The position numbers and the translations under genes are program-made. The notes beneath the pieces were generated by a model, which saw only the letters and a program-made list of their open reading frames with translations, had not been told where the DNA came from and searched no databases. DNA of 46,864 nt from an uncultured Lachnospiraceae bacterium (lineage in GTDB: Bacteria > Bacillota > Clostridia > Lachnospirales > Lachnospiraceae): NCBI GenBank assembly GCA_910585995.1, contig CAJUGG010000039.1, positions 1 to 46,864 of the forward strand. Direction: 5' to 3'. Of the stretch, positions 35,266 to 42,370 are shown in pieces (position 1 is the first letter of the stretch; the number at the start of each line of letters is the position of its first letter).

Positions 35266-35705
35266 CAAATCCCCCCAATCCATACCGTCACCAACCACCC
35301 AACCAGCACAAAAGGAGCCAAGGCCACCCTCTGCCCCCTTCGCATCCACATACCCCACCCCTCTGCCGTCAAAGCCGACCAAAACATCACATCCCACACC
35401 CTTTCCCCACCCACAAAATACCCCACCACCGCCAAAAGCTTCACATCCCCAGCCCCCACACCCCCCTTCGTCACCCAATACACCACAAAAAATACCCCAC
35501 CCCCAATCCAAAACCCCCAAAACGCCTCCCCAAAATCCCCTCTCTCCCCACTCCAAATAAGAACATACGTTCTTATCAAAAACAAAAAAAGTAACCCCCT
35601 ATTCGATATCTTCCTCGTCCGCCAATCCCCCCACGCCAACCAAACAAGCGTCCCAAAAAAGATCAGCCAACACCCCCGATCATAAATCCGCAAAAAAACC
35701 TCCAT
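35265..35705 (-). CDS. Prepilin peptidase (A24, TadV type), copy 2
   Basis: 146-residue polytopic membrane protease. The catalytic aspartates lie in AWGDWRTRKISN (about residue 26) and GVGAGDVKLLAV (about residue 87). Trp is unusually common (about one residue in ten), matching the G-rich, C-poor coding strand. The ATG at 35705 has no good ribosome site; a TTG four codons later has GGAGG 5 bases upstream and could be the true start. It is first in the signalling/surface operon, but no pilin gene is nearby. It is clearly different from copy 1 at 14876-15406. Confidence 0.85.
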   Translation of the reverse strand: MEVFLRIYDRGCWLIFFGTLVWLAWGDWRTRKISNRGLLFLFLIRTYVLIWSGERGDFGEAFWGFWIGGGVFFVVYWVTKGGVGAGDVKLLAVVGYFVGGERVWDVMFWSALTAEGWGMWMRRGQRVALAPFVLVGWLVTVWIGGI

Positions 35706-35777
35706 CTAAACCAACAGATCGCAGCCCCGCCACCAAATCCATTATCCTAAATAAAAACCAACATAAAATCAACCAGG

Positions 35778-35796
35778 AAAAAACGGGTGAACACCC
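35778..35796 (-). terminator. Short hairpin with U-tract in the leader
   Basis: Minus strand GGGTGTTCACCC followed by GTTTTTT, lying between the predicted promoter (35820-35848) and the first gene. The stem is only 4-5 bp. It may be an attenuator or the end of a very short transcript. Confidence 0.4.
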
Positions 35797-35819
35797 AAGA
35801 TCATCTTTCGTATGAACCC

Positions 35820-35848
35820 ATCATACTACACCTTTCAACAAAACGCAA
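35820..35848 (-). promoter_or_regulatory. Promoter of the prepilin peptidase-PP2C-kinase operon
   Basis: Minus strand TTGCGT (35843-35848), a 17-base spacer and TATGAT (35820-35825), giving a leader of about 105 bases. This is the only promoter-like site seen before the 13-gene run. Confidence 0.5.
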
Positions 35849-35935
35849 CACTTTTCTTACATTTTCTCAACTTTTTACATCATAATATCATCCCCCACTC
35901 CGTAATATCACCTCCCACTCCGCTTCCCAACCCCA

Positions 35936-36051
35936 GGGACAGCCGGGCAATCGGGCTTCGAGGTTTTGCGTCAATCGTGCTGTACAGACTGTCCGATACA
36001 TTCTATGCAGACATTGACCAAAATCCCGGAGTCCGATTCCCCGGCTGTCCC
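35936..36051. repeat. 116-bp imperfect inverted repeat, MITE/REP-like
   Basis: The ends GGGACAGCCGGGCAATCGG (35936-35954) and CCGATTCCCCGGCTGTCCC (36033-36051) are inverted with one mismatch. Pairing continues inward through about 40 bases per arm, including GTTTTGCGTCAAT against ATTGACCAAAATC. It contains no reading frame and starts 13 bases after the trpZ stop. There is no U-tract, so it is not a terminator. The size and palindromic form fit a miniature mobile or REP-type element. No clear target-site duplication is visible. Confidence 0.6.
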
Positions 36052-36064
36052 GTCCTCTCTCTTC

Positions 36065-36862
36065 CTATGACAACAACATCCGATCATTATCCAGTTCCCG
36101 CCCCGAAGACGCCCGAAACCTCTCCAAAAGATCAGCAACTATCATATGTTCTCTCTCTTCCCCCTCCAAATCTAGTATAATCTTCCCCTCATTCATCATC
36201 AGCGTCCGATTCCCCATCTCCAGCGCCTGGTGCATATTATGCGTCACCATCAGACACGTCGTATGATTCTTCTCTATAATCTGCTTAGTCAGCGCAAGCA
36301 CCTTCTCCGCCGTCCCTGGGTCCAGAGCCGCCGTATGCTCATCCAAAAGCAGAAGCTTCGGCGGCACCATCGTCGCCATCAAAAGAGTCAGCGCCTGCCT
36401 CTGTCCACCGGAGAGAAGTCCCACCGGCTGTTTCATCCGCTCCTCCAGTCCCATCTGAAGGAGCGACAACTGCTCTCTGAAAAATTCCTTATCCTTTTTT
36501 GAAATCCTGCTAAAAGGAATACTCCCCGTAGAAGCCCGAAGATAAGCCAGCGCCAGATTCTCTTCAATCGTCATATGAGGCGCTGTCCCTTTTAACGGGT
36601 CCTGAAACAGACGCCCGATCACACGGCTTCGGCGGTACTCTTCCACAAAAGTAATATCTGTATCCTCTAATAAAATCGATCCCTGATCCACATAAAAATA
36701 CCCGGCAATCGCATTTAACAGGGTGGACTTTCCAGCGCCGTTTGAACCGATAATCGTGGCAAAATCCCCCGGCTTCAGATGCAGTGACACATCCCATATG
36801 GCACGTTTTTCATTGACCGTACCCGGATAAAAGGTCTTGTCAATATGCTCTAGTCTCAGCAA
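36065..36862 (-). CDS. trpZ: Tryptophan-type ABC importer ATPase (TrpZ-like)
   Basis: 265-residue ATPase (COG1101 type). I start it at a TTG at 36862 because GAGGAGGG lies 7 bases before it and no ATG is suitable; longer readings only cover trpY in another frame. Walker A is GSNGAGKSTLLNA, the signature LLSGGQRQAL, Walker B LLLLDEHTAALDP (His instead of Pro after Asp-Glu, as in this family) and the switch VTHNMHQALEM. It starts 1 base after the trpY stop. Substrate assignment rests on the Trp T-box upstream of the operon. Confidence 0.88.
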   Translation of the reverse strand: MLRLEHIDKTFYPGTVNEKRAIWDVSLHLKPGDFATIIGSNGAGKSTLLNAIAGYFYVDQGSILLEDTDITFVEEYRRSRVIGRLFQDPLKGTAPHMTIEENLALAYLRASTGSIPFSRISKKDKEFFREQLSLLQMGLEERMKQPVGLLSGGQRQALTLLMATMVPPKLLLLDEHTAALDPGTAEKVLALTKQIIEKNHTTCLMVTHNMHQALEMGNRTLMMNEGKIILDLEGEEREHMIVADLLERFRASSGRELDNDRMLLS

Positions 36863-36863
36863 C

Positions 36864-37772
36864 CTAATGCCCTCCTCTCTTATGAGCACCCATTTTCCGC
36901 CTCTCCAGTGCTGCCCAGTCCCTAAGAGACGGAGAAGCGATCGCCAAAGCCACCACAATGGCTGTCAAAAGCTTCAGACATTCGATGGGAACAATGGAAG
37001 TCTTTAATATAATCGCATACAGAAAACGATACACGATACTTCCCGCCATAGCTGCTGCCACATTGCGTCCTACGCTGCGCCGTCCAAAGATCGTCTCACC
37101 GATGATCAGGCAGGCCAGACCGATGACCACAATTCCTGTTCCGCTGTTGATATCTGCGGATTTCTGATATTGTCCTACCACAGCGCCAGACAGGGCAGTC
37201 AGCGCATTGGACACACACAGTCCGACAGAGATGGTAAATACAGGATTGATGGAAGAAGCCCGGACCATATCGGTATTGTCTCCCGTCGCCCGGATGCTAA
37301 GGCCCAGCCTGGTTCCTAAAAACCAGACCAGCAAAACGCCCATCAAGATGGTGATCCCGGCAGCAATCATCAATTTATGCCAGCTTCCTCCAAGTCCTGT
37401 ATCCCGAAGCATGGTAAAAAGTGTCTTTTGTTTTAAAAGGCTTACATTGGAACTCCATCCCATGACCATAAGATTGATGGTATACAAGCCCGTATTGGTA
37501 ACAATACCTGCTAAGATCGGCGGTACACCCAGCCTAGTCTGCAAATATGCTGTGACATATCCAGCCAAGGCACCGGCAAGCAGGGCCGCGAAGATGGCCA
37601 AAAACGGATGGCCTGCTGCGGCAATCGTGACTGACACTGCCGCCCCCAGCACAAAACCGCCGTCTGTGGTCAGATCCGCAATATCCAAAACCCGATAACT
37701 TAAAAACAAAGCCATGGCTACCAGCGCATACATAAAACCAAGTTCTAAGGCTGTCTGGATGATATAGAGCAT
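36864..37772 (-). CDS. trpY: Tryptophan-type ABC importer permease (TrpY-like)
   Basis: 302-residue membrane permease (COG4120, relatives of branched-chain amino acid LivH/BPD_transp_2). About eight TM segments are visible, with the family regions ALFLSYRVLDIADLTTDGGF, GVPPILAGIVTNTGLYTIN and GDNTDMVRASSIN. AAAGGAAG precedes the ATG. It is the middle gene of a three-gene importer. The short cytosolic tail RRKMGAHKRGGH is positively charged. Confidence 0.9.
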   Translation of the reverse strand: MLYIIQTALELGFMYALVAMALFLSYRVLDIADLTTDGGFVLGAAVSVTIAAAGHPFLAIFAALLAGALAGYVTAYLQTRLGVPPILAGIVTNTGLYTINLMVMGWSSNVSLLKQKTLFTMLRDTGLGGSWHKLMIAAGITILMGVLLVWFLGTRLGLSIRATGDNTDMVRASSINPVFTISVGLCVSNALTALSGAVVGQYQKSADINSGTGIVVIGLACLIIGETIFGRRSVGRNVAAAMAGSIVYRFLYAIILKTSIVPIECLKLLTAIVVALAIASPSLRDWAALERRKMGAHKRGGH

Positions 37773-37801
37773 AACAGTTACTTCCTTTCTGACTTAAACG
37801 A

Positions 37802-38875
37802 TTACTCTTCTGTCGTTACCACTTCTGAGACTTCGCCCATATCGTGAAATACCGAATAGTCGATGCCCAAAAGCGCCGCGGTCTCTGTATTGACGGTGAT
37901 GATGCCGCCATCCATCAGATAATAGTCCTCCAAGCCTTCCATGCCCTCTGTAAGCGCCTTGTAAGCCAGATCTGCGGTCTCATGGCCAAGATCGGTATAA
38001 TTGACGCCGCAGGTGATAAAAGCGCCATTGCGAACGAACGAATCCGCTCCTGTGTAATGCGGAATCTTTGCCTCTGCCAGGCTCTCATAGATCGCCAGTT
38101 CTGCTGACATGATAACATTGTCTGTAGGGGTGAAGACTGCATCCACGCCTTCTGCAATCAAAGCACTGGCTGCGGTGATCACTTCATCATTGGTATTGGC
38201 GGTCTTTTCCACATAGGCGATGCCTTTGCCGTCGAGATACTCTTTTGCCTGCGCAACAGGTGTTGCAGAATTAGCCTCTGACAGAGAATACAAAAGTCCT
38301 ACTTTTTTCACATCTGGATTCTGTTTGAGCATCATATCCATAATAAAGCTGGTATTCAGTGCATCTGAGGTGCCTGTCACATAGTCAATTCCTGTCATAT
38401 CTGCACTCTCCGGATCAGAGATCGCCGCATAGACGACCGGAGTCTTGGTCTCTTCCGCGCAGGTCGCCATGACTTGTGCTGCCAGCGTTGCAATCGGGAT
38501 GATCGCATCCACCTGATCCGAGATCGCCTGTGTGCCGATCTGTGTTAACACGGACTGATCTCCCTGTCCGGACTGCACCTCATACTCGATGGTGATCCCA
38601 TTGTCCGCTGCGATCTGATCCAGTTCTTCACAGACCGCATTGGTAATCTCATCGAGCGATGCGTGATCCATCTGTTTTACCACGGCAATTCTGTAAGAAT
38701 CTTTACTTTCTGTATTATTTTCTGTACGGTCTGCTGCATCAGAATCCTCCGTATCTGTAGCCTCTTCTGTCTGCCCGCTGTCTGCGGTATCTGAAGAAGC
38801 GTTATTGCCGCATCCAGACACCATCGCTGTCACTACCACTGCTGCCATCAACATACTTACCAATCTTTTTTTCAT
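37802..38875 (-). CDS. trpX: Tryptophan-type ABC importer binding lipoprotein (TrpX-like)
   Basis: 357-residue substrate-binding protein (COG2984, ABC_sub_bind). The start at 38875 follows GGAGG by 8 bases. The signal MKKRLVSMLMAAVVVTAMVS ends in a lipobox VSG-C (Cys22), so it is a lipoprotein. An acidic Ser/Thr/Asp linker (about 25-65) precedes the fold (YRIAVVKQMDHASLDEITNA, IIPIATLAAQVM, VVYAAISDPESADMTG). Systems of this type regulated by Trp T-boxes have been assigned as tryptophan importers (trpXYZ). The T-box found here carries a UGG specifier. Confidence 0.9.
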   Translation of the reverse strand: MKKRLVSMLMAAVVVTAMVSGCGNNASSDTADSGQTEEATDTEDSDAADRTENNTESKDSYRIAVVKQMDHASLDEITNAVCEELDQIAADNGITIEYEVQSGQGDQSVLTQIGTQAISDQVDAIIPIATLAAQVMATCAEETKTPVVYAAISDPESADMTGIDYVTGTSDALNTSFIMDMMLKQNPDVKKVGLLYSLSEANSATPVAQAKEYLDGKGIAYVEKTANTNDEVITAASALIAEGVDAVFTPTDNVIMSAELAIYESLAEAKIPHYTGADSFVRNGAFITCGVNYTDLGHETADLAYKALTEGMEGLEDYYLMDGGIITVNTETAALLGIDYSVFHDMGEVSEVVTTEE

Positions 38876-38944
38876 CTTTCTTTCCTCCATAATCTTAAAA
38901 TATTAGAAATGAAGAAACCCTCTCTCAAGCGGTCATCCACAGAC

Positions 38945-39222
38945 ACAAAAAACCGCCCCAAGCAAAACGCTTGAGACGGTTATAATCCAATTATAATCGC
39001 GGTGCCACTCAAATTGACCTACGGTCCACTTTCTATGTACTAACATACATCCCTCATTGATAACGGGTTTGGTTCCCGGCGGTTCCTACTCTTTGCATTT
39101 CGGGCCGCCCTCGAAAGTCCATTCAACGATCCACTTGGTACTGCAATCCCACCACCTGCAGCTCTCTGGAACCTCATCAGAAAGTCTACTCCTCTTTCTC
39201 AACGGTTTCTCTTATTTCTGTC
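38945..39222 (-). promoter_or_regulatory. Tryptophan T-box leader with terminator
   Basis: Minus strand. Stem I contains the AGTA S-turn (GAGGAGTAGAC), a CAGAGAG bulge and, on the 3' side, GAA-TGG-A, whose specifier triplet TGG (39119-39121) codes for Trp. The T-box core GAGTGGCACCGCG is at 38998-39010. A terminator, ACCGTCTCAAGCG / TTGGGGCGGT plus TTTTTT, lies at 38945-38980. Uncharged tRNA-Trp should bind the specifier and core and prevent termination, turning on trpXYZ when tryptophan is low. Confidence 0.93.
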
Positions 39223-39226
39223 TTGT

Positions 39227-39255
39227 ATTCTATTCCACTTTTTCTAAAATGTCAA
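39227..39255 (-). promoter_or_regulatory. Promoter of the T-box-trpXYZ transcript
   Basis: Minus strand TTGACA (39250-39255), a 17-base spacer and TAGAAT (39227-39232). It lies about 25 bases after the stop of the CBS gene. Confidence 0.75.
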
Positions 39256-39279
39256 TCCCCAATTTTAATTCTGAAAAAT

Positions 39280-39696
39280 TTATGGTTCTTGCTTTTCCAC
39301 ATATTTTTCATAACAAAACCGGATGATATCTTTTCTAGTGACAATTCCGATAAAGATCTTTTTGTCGTCAATCACAGGAACAAAATTCTGATTCATGGCC
39401 ATCTGCACCAGATCTTCCATGGTTGCGTCAATGGATACGGGGCGAAGATCCACTCTGCGCTCCACGGCCTGAATGGATACACCCTCGGCAGTCCGAAGGT
39501 TCAGATCATACCGGTTTTTTAAAATCCGCAGAAAATCTCCCTCCGTCACCGTACCGATATAATGCCCCTCCTTATCAATCATGGGAATCGCCGTGTAACC
39601 GCTCCGCTCCAGCTTCTCGATCCCCTGCCGGAGCGTCCAGTCATCATGCAGATGAGCGACTTCGCTCTTCGGTGTTAAAAAAAATAAAACGTTCAT
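39280..39696 (-). CDS. CBS-pair domain protein
   Basis: 138-residue soluble protein made almost entirely of two CBS domains (about 1-60 and 75-130), with the motifs YTAIPMIDKEGHYIGTVTEG and NFVPVIDDKKIFIGIVTRKD. CBS pairs bind adenosine nucleotides or similar ligands and regulate partners; stand-alone versions of this length are common in Clostridia and of unknown partner. It lies between the tandem structured repeats upstream and the trpXYZ T-box promoter downstream. No good ribosome site is visible before the ATG (TTTGGTCT), so the start is less certain. Confidence 0.85.
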   Translation of the reverse strand: MNVLFFLTPKSEVAHLHDDWTLRQGIEKLERSGYTAIPMIDKEGHYIGTVTEGDFLRILKNRYDLNLRTAEGVSIQAVERRVDLRPVSIDATMEDLVQMAMNQNFVPVIDDKKIFIGIVTRKDIIRFCYEKYVEKQEP

Positions 39697-39715
39697 AGAC
39701 CAAACTCCTGATTAA

Positions 39716-39919
39716 AGTTCCGCTACAGCTTTTTCAGTGCCCTGGATCTGGAAGCATTTTCTGCCGCTTCGCGTCATAAAATCCTTCCGGGCACTTCAAA
39801 AGCTTCCGCTGATTTATAGTTCCGCTACAGCCTACGCAATACCCTGGATCTGGAAGCATTTTCTGCCGCTTCGCGTCATAAAATCCTTCCGGGTATTGCT
39901 ACGGCTTCCGCTGATAAAT
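39716..39919. repeat. Two tandem 102-bp structured repeats
   Basis: Unit 1 spans 39716-39817 and unit 2 spans 39818-39919. About 52 central bases are identical (CCCTGGATCTGGAAG to CTTCCGGG). Each unit folds into a long hairpin: GGAAG-ATTTT pairs with AAAAT-CTTCC around a GCGAAGC mini-hairpin on the minus strand. The outer arms differ between the units but keep pairing. Three arm positions change as matched pairs (G-C to A-T twice, T-A to C-G once). Ends share TTCCGCT. The location is the 3' side of cls and 5' side of the CBS gene. Confidence 0.85.
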
Positions 39920-39923
39920 TAGT

Positions 39924-41456
39924 TTACATAAGTGGCGCCAGGACGCGCAATATGGATGTGATCATGTTTCCGATCAGCCCTCTGCGGCAGTCGCCTAAGC
40001 TTACCTGGTGGCATTGGGGGAAGCAGTCTTCCATATCGCGCTTAATATCTGACACTGCTTTGCAGCCATAGAGAAATGTCCCGCACTCAAAATGCAGATA
40101 CAGGCTGCGAAAATCCATATTGATGGTGCCTACAGTCGCAATCCGGTCGTCGCAGACGTAAGATTTGGCGTGAACAAATCCCGGTGTGTATTCATAGATC
40201 TGCACCCCTGCCTTCAACAGCGGCGGATAATAGGATTTTGCCATAAAAAACACTGTGGGTTTGTCAGGGATTCCCGGCATCAGGATGCGCACATCCACTC
40301 CCCTTTTTGCCGCCAGACAAAGGGCACTCTCCATCGCGTCACTGATCAGAAGATACGGCGTCGCAATATATACATAATCCTTTGCCTGATTTAAAATATT
40401 GATATAGACATTCTCCCCCACTTCCTCATTGTCCAGAGGCGTATCCGCATAGGGCGCCACATAACCGTCGCTTTCAAAAGGCTCTTTATGCCATCTGTGA
40501 GGGCGAAATTTTTCATAGTCCAGATCCGGCACCCGGAAAGAATTCCAGATCTCTAAAAACATCAACGTAAAATTAAACACTGCATCCCCATGCAGCCGTA
40601 CCCCCGTGTCCTTCCAATGTCCAAAACGAAGCTTCTTGTTGATGTATTCATCTGCCAGATTAATCCCGCCATTGTAAGCAGTGTGTCCATCGATCACCAG
40701 GATCTTTCTGTGGTCCCGGTTATTCATCACCAGGGAAACTACGGGAATAAACCTGTTAAACGCCAGACATTTGATCCCTTTTTTCTCCATCAGATCCGCA
40801 TAGTGAAACGGAAGCAGTGACACACAGCCCACATCATCATAGATCAGCCGAACATCCACGCCTTCTTTCACTTTTTGCTCCAGGATCTCTAAGATCCAGT
40901 CCCACATCAGCCCTTCCTGAATGATAAAATATTCCAGAAAAATATAATGTTTTGCCTTTTTTAAGTCCTCTAACATAGCCGCAAACATCTCTTCTCCCAC
41001 CGGGTAGTAGGTGACAGATGTATTTTTCCAGACCGGATAGGGTCCAAATTCTCCGATATAGCGGATATTTCCAGCAACCGCCGGGTCCTGTGTCTGTATC
41101 TCTTTTAAGATCCATGTATTTTGCGCCATGGACTGCCCCATCTCGTATTTGATGGCCGCCATCCGGACGGCGAGACGTTTGCTCGGTTTTTTATTTCCGA
41201 TTAATACATATAGAATACCTCCAAACAGCGGAAAGCCCATGACCAGGATAATCCATGCGATTTTATAGGAAGAATTTTCGTCTTTTCGTATCAGATAGAG
41301 CAAGATACCGATGCTGATAATCTGAAAAAACACATTGAAAAAGAGTGAGTAGCTGGTAAGCCTCTGGACAAACAATATCCACCACAACACCTGAAGCAGA
41401 ATCGCTAACCCTACCAATACCAGACGACTTTTTAAAAGTTTGCTAATTTTTTTCAT
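39924..41456 (-). CDS. cls: Cardiolipin synthase
   Basis: 510-residue membrane enzyme joining phosphatidylglycerol molecules into cardiolipin. Two N-terminal TM segments (about 12-30 and 38-55) are followed by a short tail anchor and two phospholipase D motifs: HRKILVIDGHTAYNGGINLA (near residue 240) and HAKSYVCDDRIATVGTINMD (near 420). The length fits ClsA-type enzymes. Its start overlaps the end of larB by 14 bases. The structured repeats begin 4 bases after its stop. Confidence 0.96.
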   Translation of the reverse strand: MKKISKLLKSRLVLVGLAILLQVLWWILFVQRLTSYSLFFNVFFQIISIGILLYLIRKDENSSYKIAWIILVMGFPLFGGILYVLIGNKKPSKRLAVRMAAIKYEMGQSMAQNTWILKEIQTQDPAVAGNIRYIGEFGPYPVWKNTSVTYYPVGEEMFAAMLEDLKKAKHYIFLEYFIIQEGLMWDWILEILEQKVKEGVDVRLIYDDVGCVSLLPFHYADLMEKKGIKCLAFNRFIPVVSLVMNNRDHRKILVIDGHTAYNGGINLADEYINKKLRFGHWKDTGVRLHGDAVFNFTLMFLEIWNSFRVPDLDYEKFRPHRWHKEPFESDGYVAPYADTPLDNEEVGENVYINILNQAKDYVYIATPYLLISDAMESALCLAAKRGVDVRILMPGIPDKPTVFFMAKSYYPPLLKAGVQIYEYTPGFVHAKSYVCDDRIATVGTINMDFRSLYLHFECGTFLYGCKAVSDIKRDMEDCFPQCHQVSLGDCRRGLIGNMITSILRVLAPLM

Positions 41457-42201
41457 ATCCTTTTACCGCCAATCGATTGATCTGGGTCGCTACATAGCCG
41501 GCTCCATAGCCGTTGTCAATATTTACCACCGTAATTCCATTGGCACAGGAATTAATCATCGTCAAAAGTGCAGAAAGACCGCCAAAACTCGCCCCATACC
41601 CCACACTGGTAGGCACCGCGATAACCGGCACATCCACAAGCCCGGCCACCACACCTGGCAGGGCGCCTTCCATACCTGCCACCGCGATCACACAAGTCAC
41701 GTCTATAAAAATATCTAAATTCCGCAGCAGTCTGTGAATCCCTGCCACTCCCACATCAAAAAGCCTTACCACATTAGTTCCAAAAAACTCTGCCGCACCT
41801 GCTGCTTCTTCTGCCACGGGGATATCTGCTGTGCCGCCTGTGCAGACCACCACTTTCCCAATCTTCCCAGGATCACGAAATTCTGCCTTTAACAGTCTGG
41901 AGACTGGCTCATAGGAAAATACCCCAACTGCCTCTATCACTGCCTCTGCCTGCACCTTCGATGCCCTTGTCCCAAGCACATTGATCTGTTCATCTGCCAT
42001 CCTTTTGCAGATCCCCACCAGATGTTCAGTCTCTTTTCCCTGGCAATAGATCACTTCCTCAAATCCCTGACGAATCTTTCTGTGATGATCAATCTTTGCA
42101 TAGCCCAGATCCTCATACGGAAGCTTTTTCAACAGTGCCTCTGCCTCCTTCATATCCAATGTACCATCTTTTACACCAGATAGTATTTCATGTACATCCA
42201 T
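41443..42201 (-). CDS. larB: LarB-type pyridinium carboxylase
   Basis: 252-residue cytoplasmic protein of the LarB/PurE-like family. LarB carboxylates and hydrolyses nicotinate adenine dinucleotide in the first step of nickel-pincer cofactor synthesis for lactate racemase. Signatures are DHHRKIRQGFEEVIYCQGK, VVCTGGTADIPVAEEAA, AVAGMEGALPGVVAGLV and PTSVGYGASFGGLSALL. AAAGGAG precedes the ATG. Neither larC, larE nor larA is in the window, so it is an orphan here, cotranscribed with cls. Confidence 0.93.
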   Translation of the reverse strand: MDVHEILSGVKDGTLDMKEAEALLKKLPYEDLGYAKIDHHRKIRQGFEEVIYCQGKETEHLVGICKRMADEQINVLGTRASKVQAEAVIEAVGVFSYEPVSRLLKAEFRDPGKIGKVVVCTGGTADIPVAEEAAGAAEFFGTNVVRLFDVGVAGIHRLLRNLDIFIDVTCVIAVAGMEGALPGVVAGLVDVPVIAVPTSVGYGASFGGLSALLTMINSCANGITVVNIDNGYGAGYVATQINRLAVKGYEKN

Positions 42202-42312
42202 ATGTTCACTCCTTTACACATTTTATTAGTATACAATTATTTGCCTGCTATTTCCATTAAATTTTTGTGAATTTTCTAACATAGTCCTGAAGATCTTTTT
42301 TCCTGTAAAGAT

Positions 42313-42341
42313 TTGACAGTTTCTTAAGAAACCCCTATACT
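42313..42341 (+). promoter_or_regulatory. Promoter of the DUF362 gene with palindromic spacer
   Basis: TTGACA (42313-42318), a 17-base spacer and TATACT (42336-42341), close to consensus. The spacer begins with the perfect palindrome GTTTCTTAAGAAAC at 42319-42332. Confidence 0.75.
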
Positions 42342-42355
42342 TGTAGTATACTACA
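42342..42355. promoter_or_regulatory. Palindrome at the DUF362 transcription start
   Basis: Perfect 14-base dyad TGTAGTATACTACA directly after the -10 box, covering the likely start of transcription and lying just before the AAAGGAGG ribosome site. It fits an operator; the protein that binds it is unknown. Confidence 0.5.
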
Positions 42356-42370
42356 TAAAGGAGGATTTTC

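Noticed and set aside
35266..35556. Gly/Trp-rich N-terminal extension of the PP2C phosphatase
   Set aside because: It is the prepilin peptidase gene read in another frame. The C-poor strand lacks stops. The PP2C fold begins at 35265.
35936..36051. Transcription terminator for trpZ
   Set aside because: The hairpin is far longer than a terminator stem and lacks a T-run on either strand.
37207..37698. Plus-strand frame of 163 codons
   Set aside because: It is antisense to the permease gene, and its hydrophilic composition mirrors that gene's codons.
39057..39326. Plus-strand frame across the T-box
   Set aside because: The region is fully explained by the T-box leader and its promoter on the minus strand.
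39716..39919. CRISPR array
   Set aside because: Only two abutting 102-bp units with no spacers and no cas genes.
39737..39922. Plus-strand open frame with a duplicated peptide
   Set aside because: The duplication is only the tandem structured repeat; there is no ribosome site.
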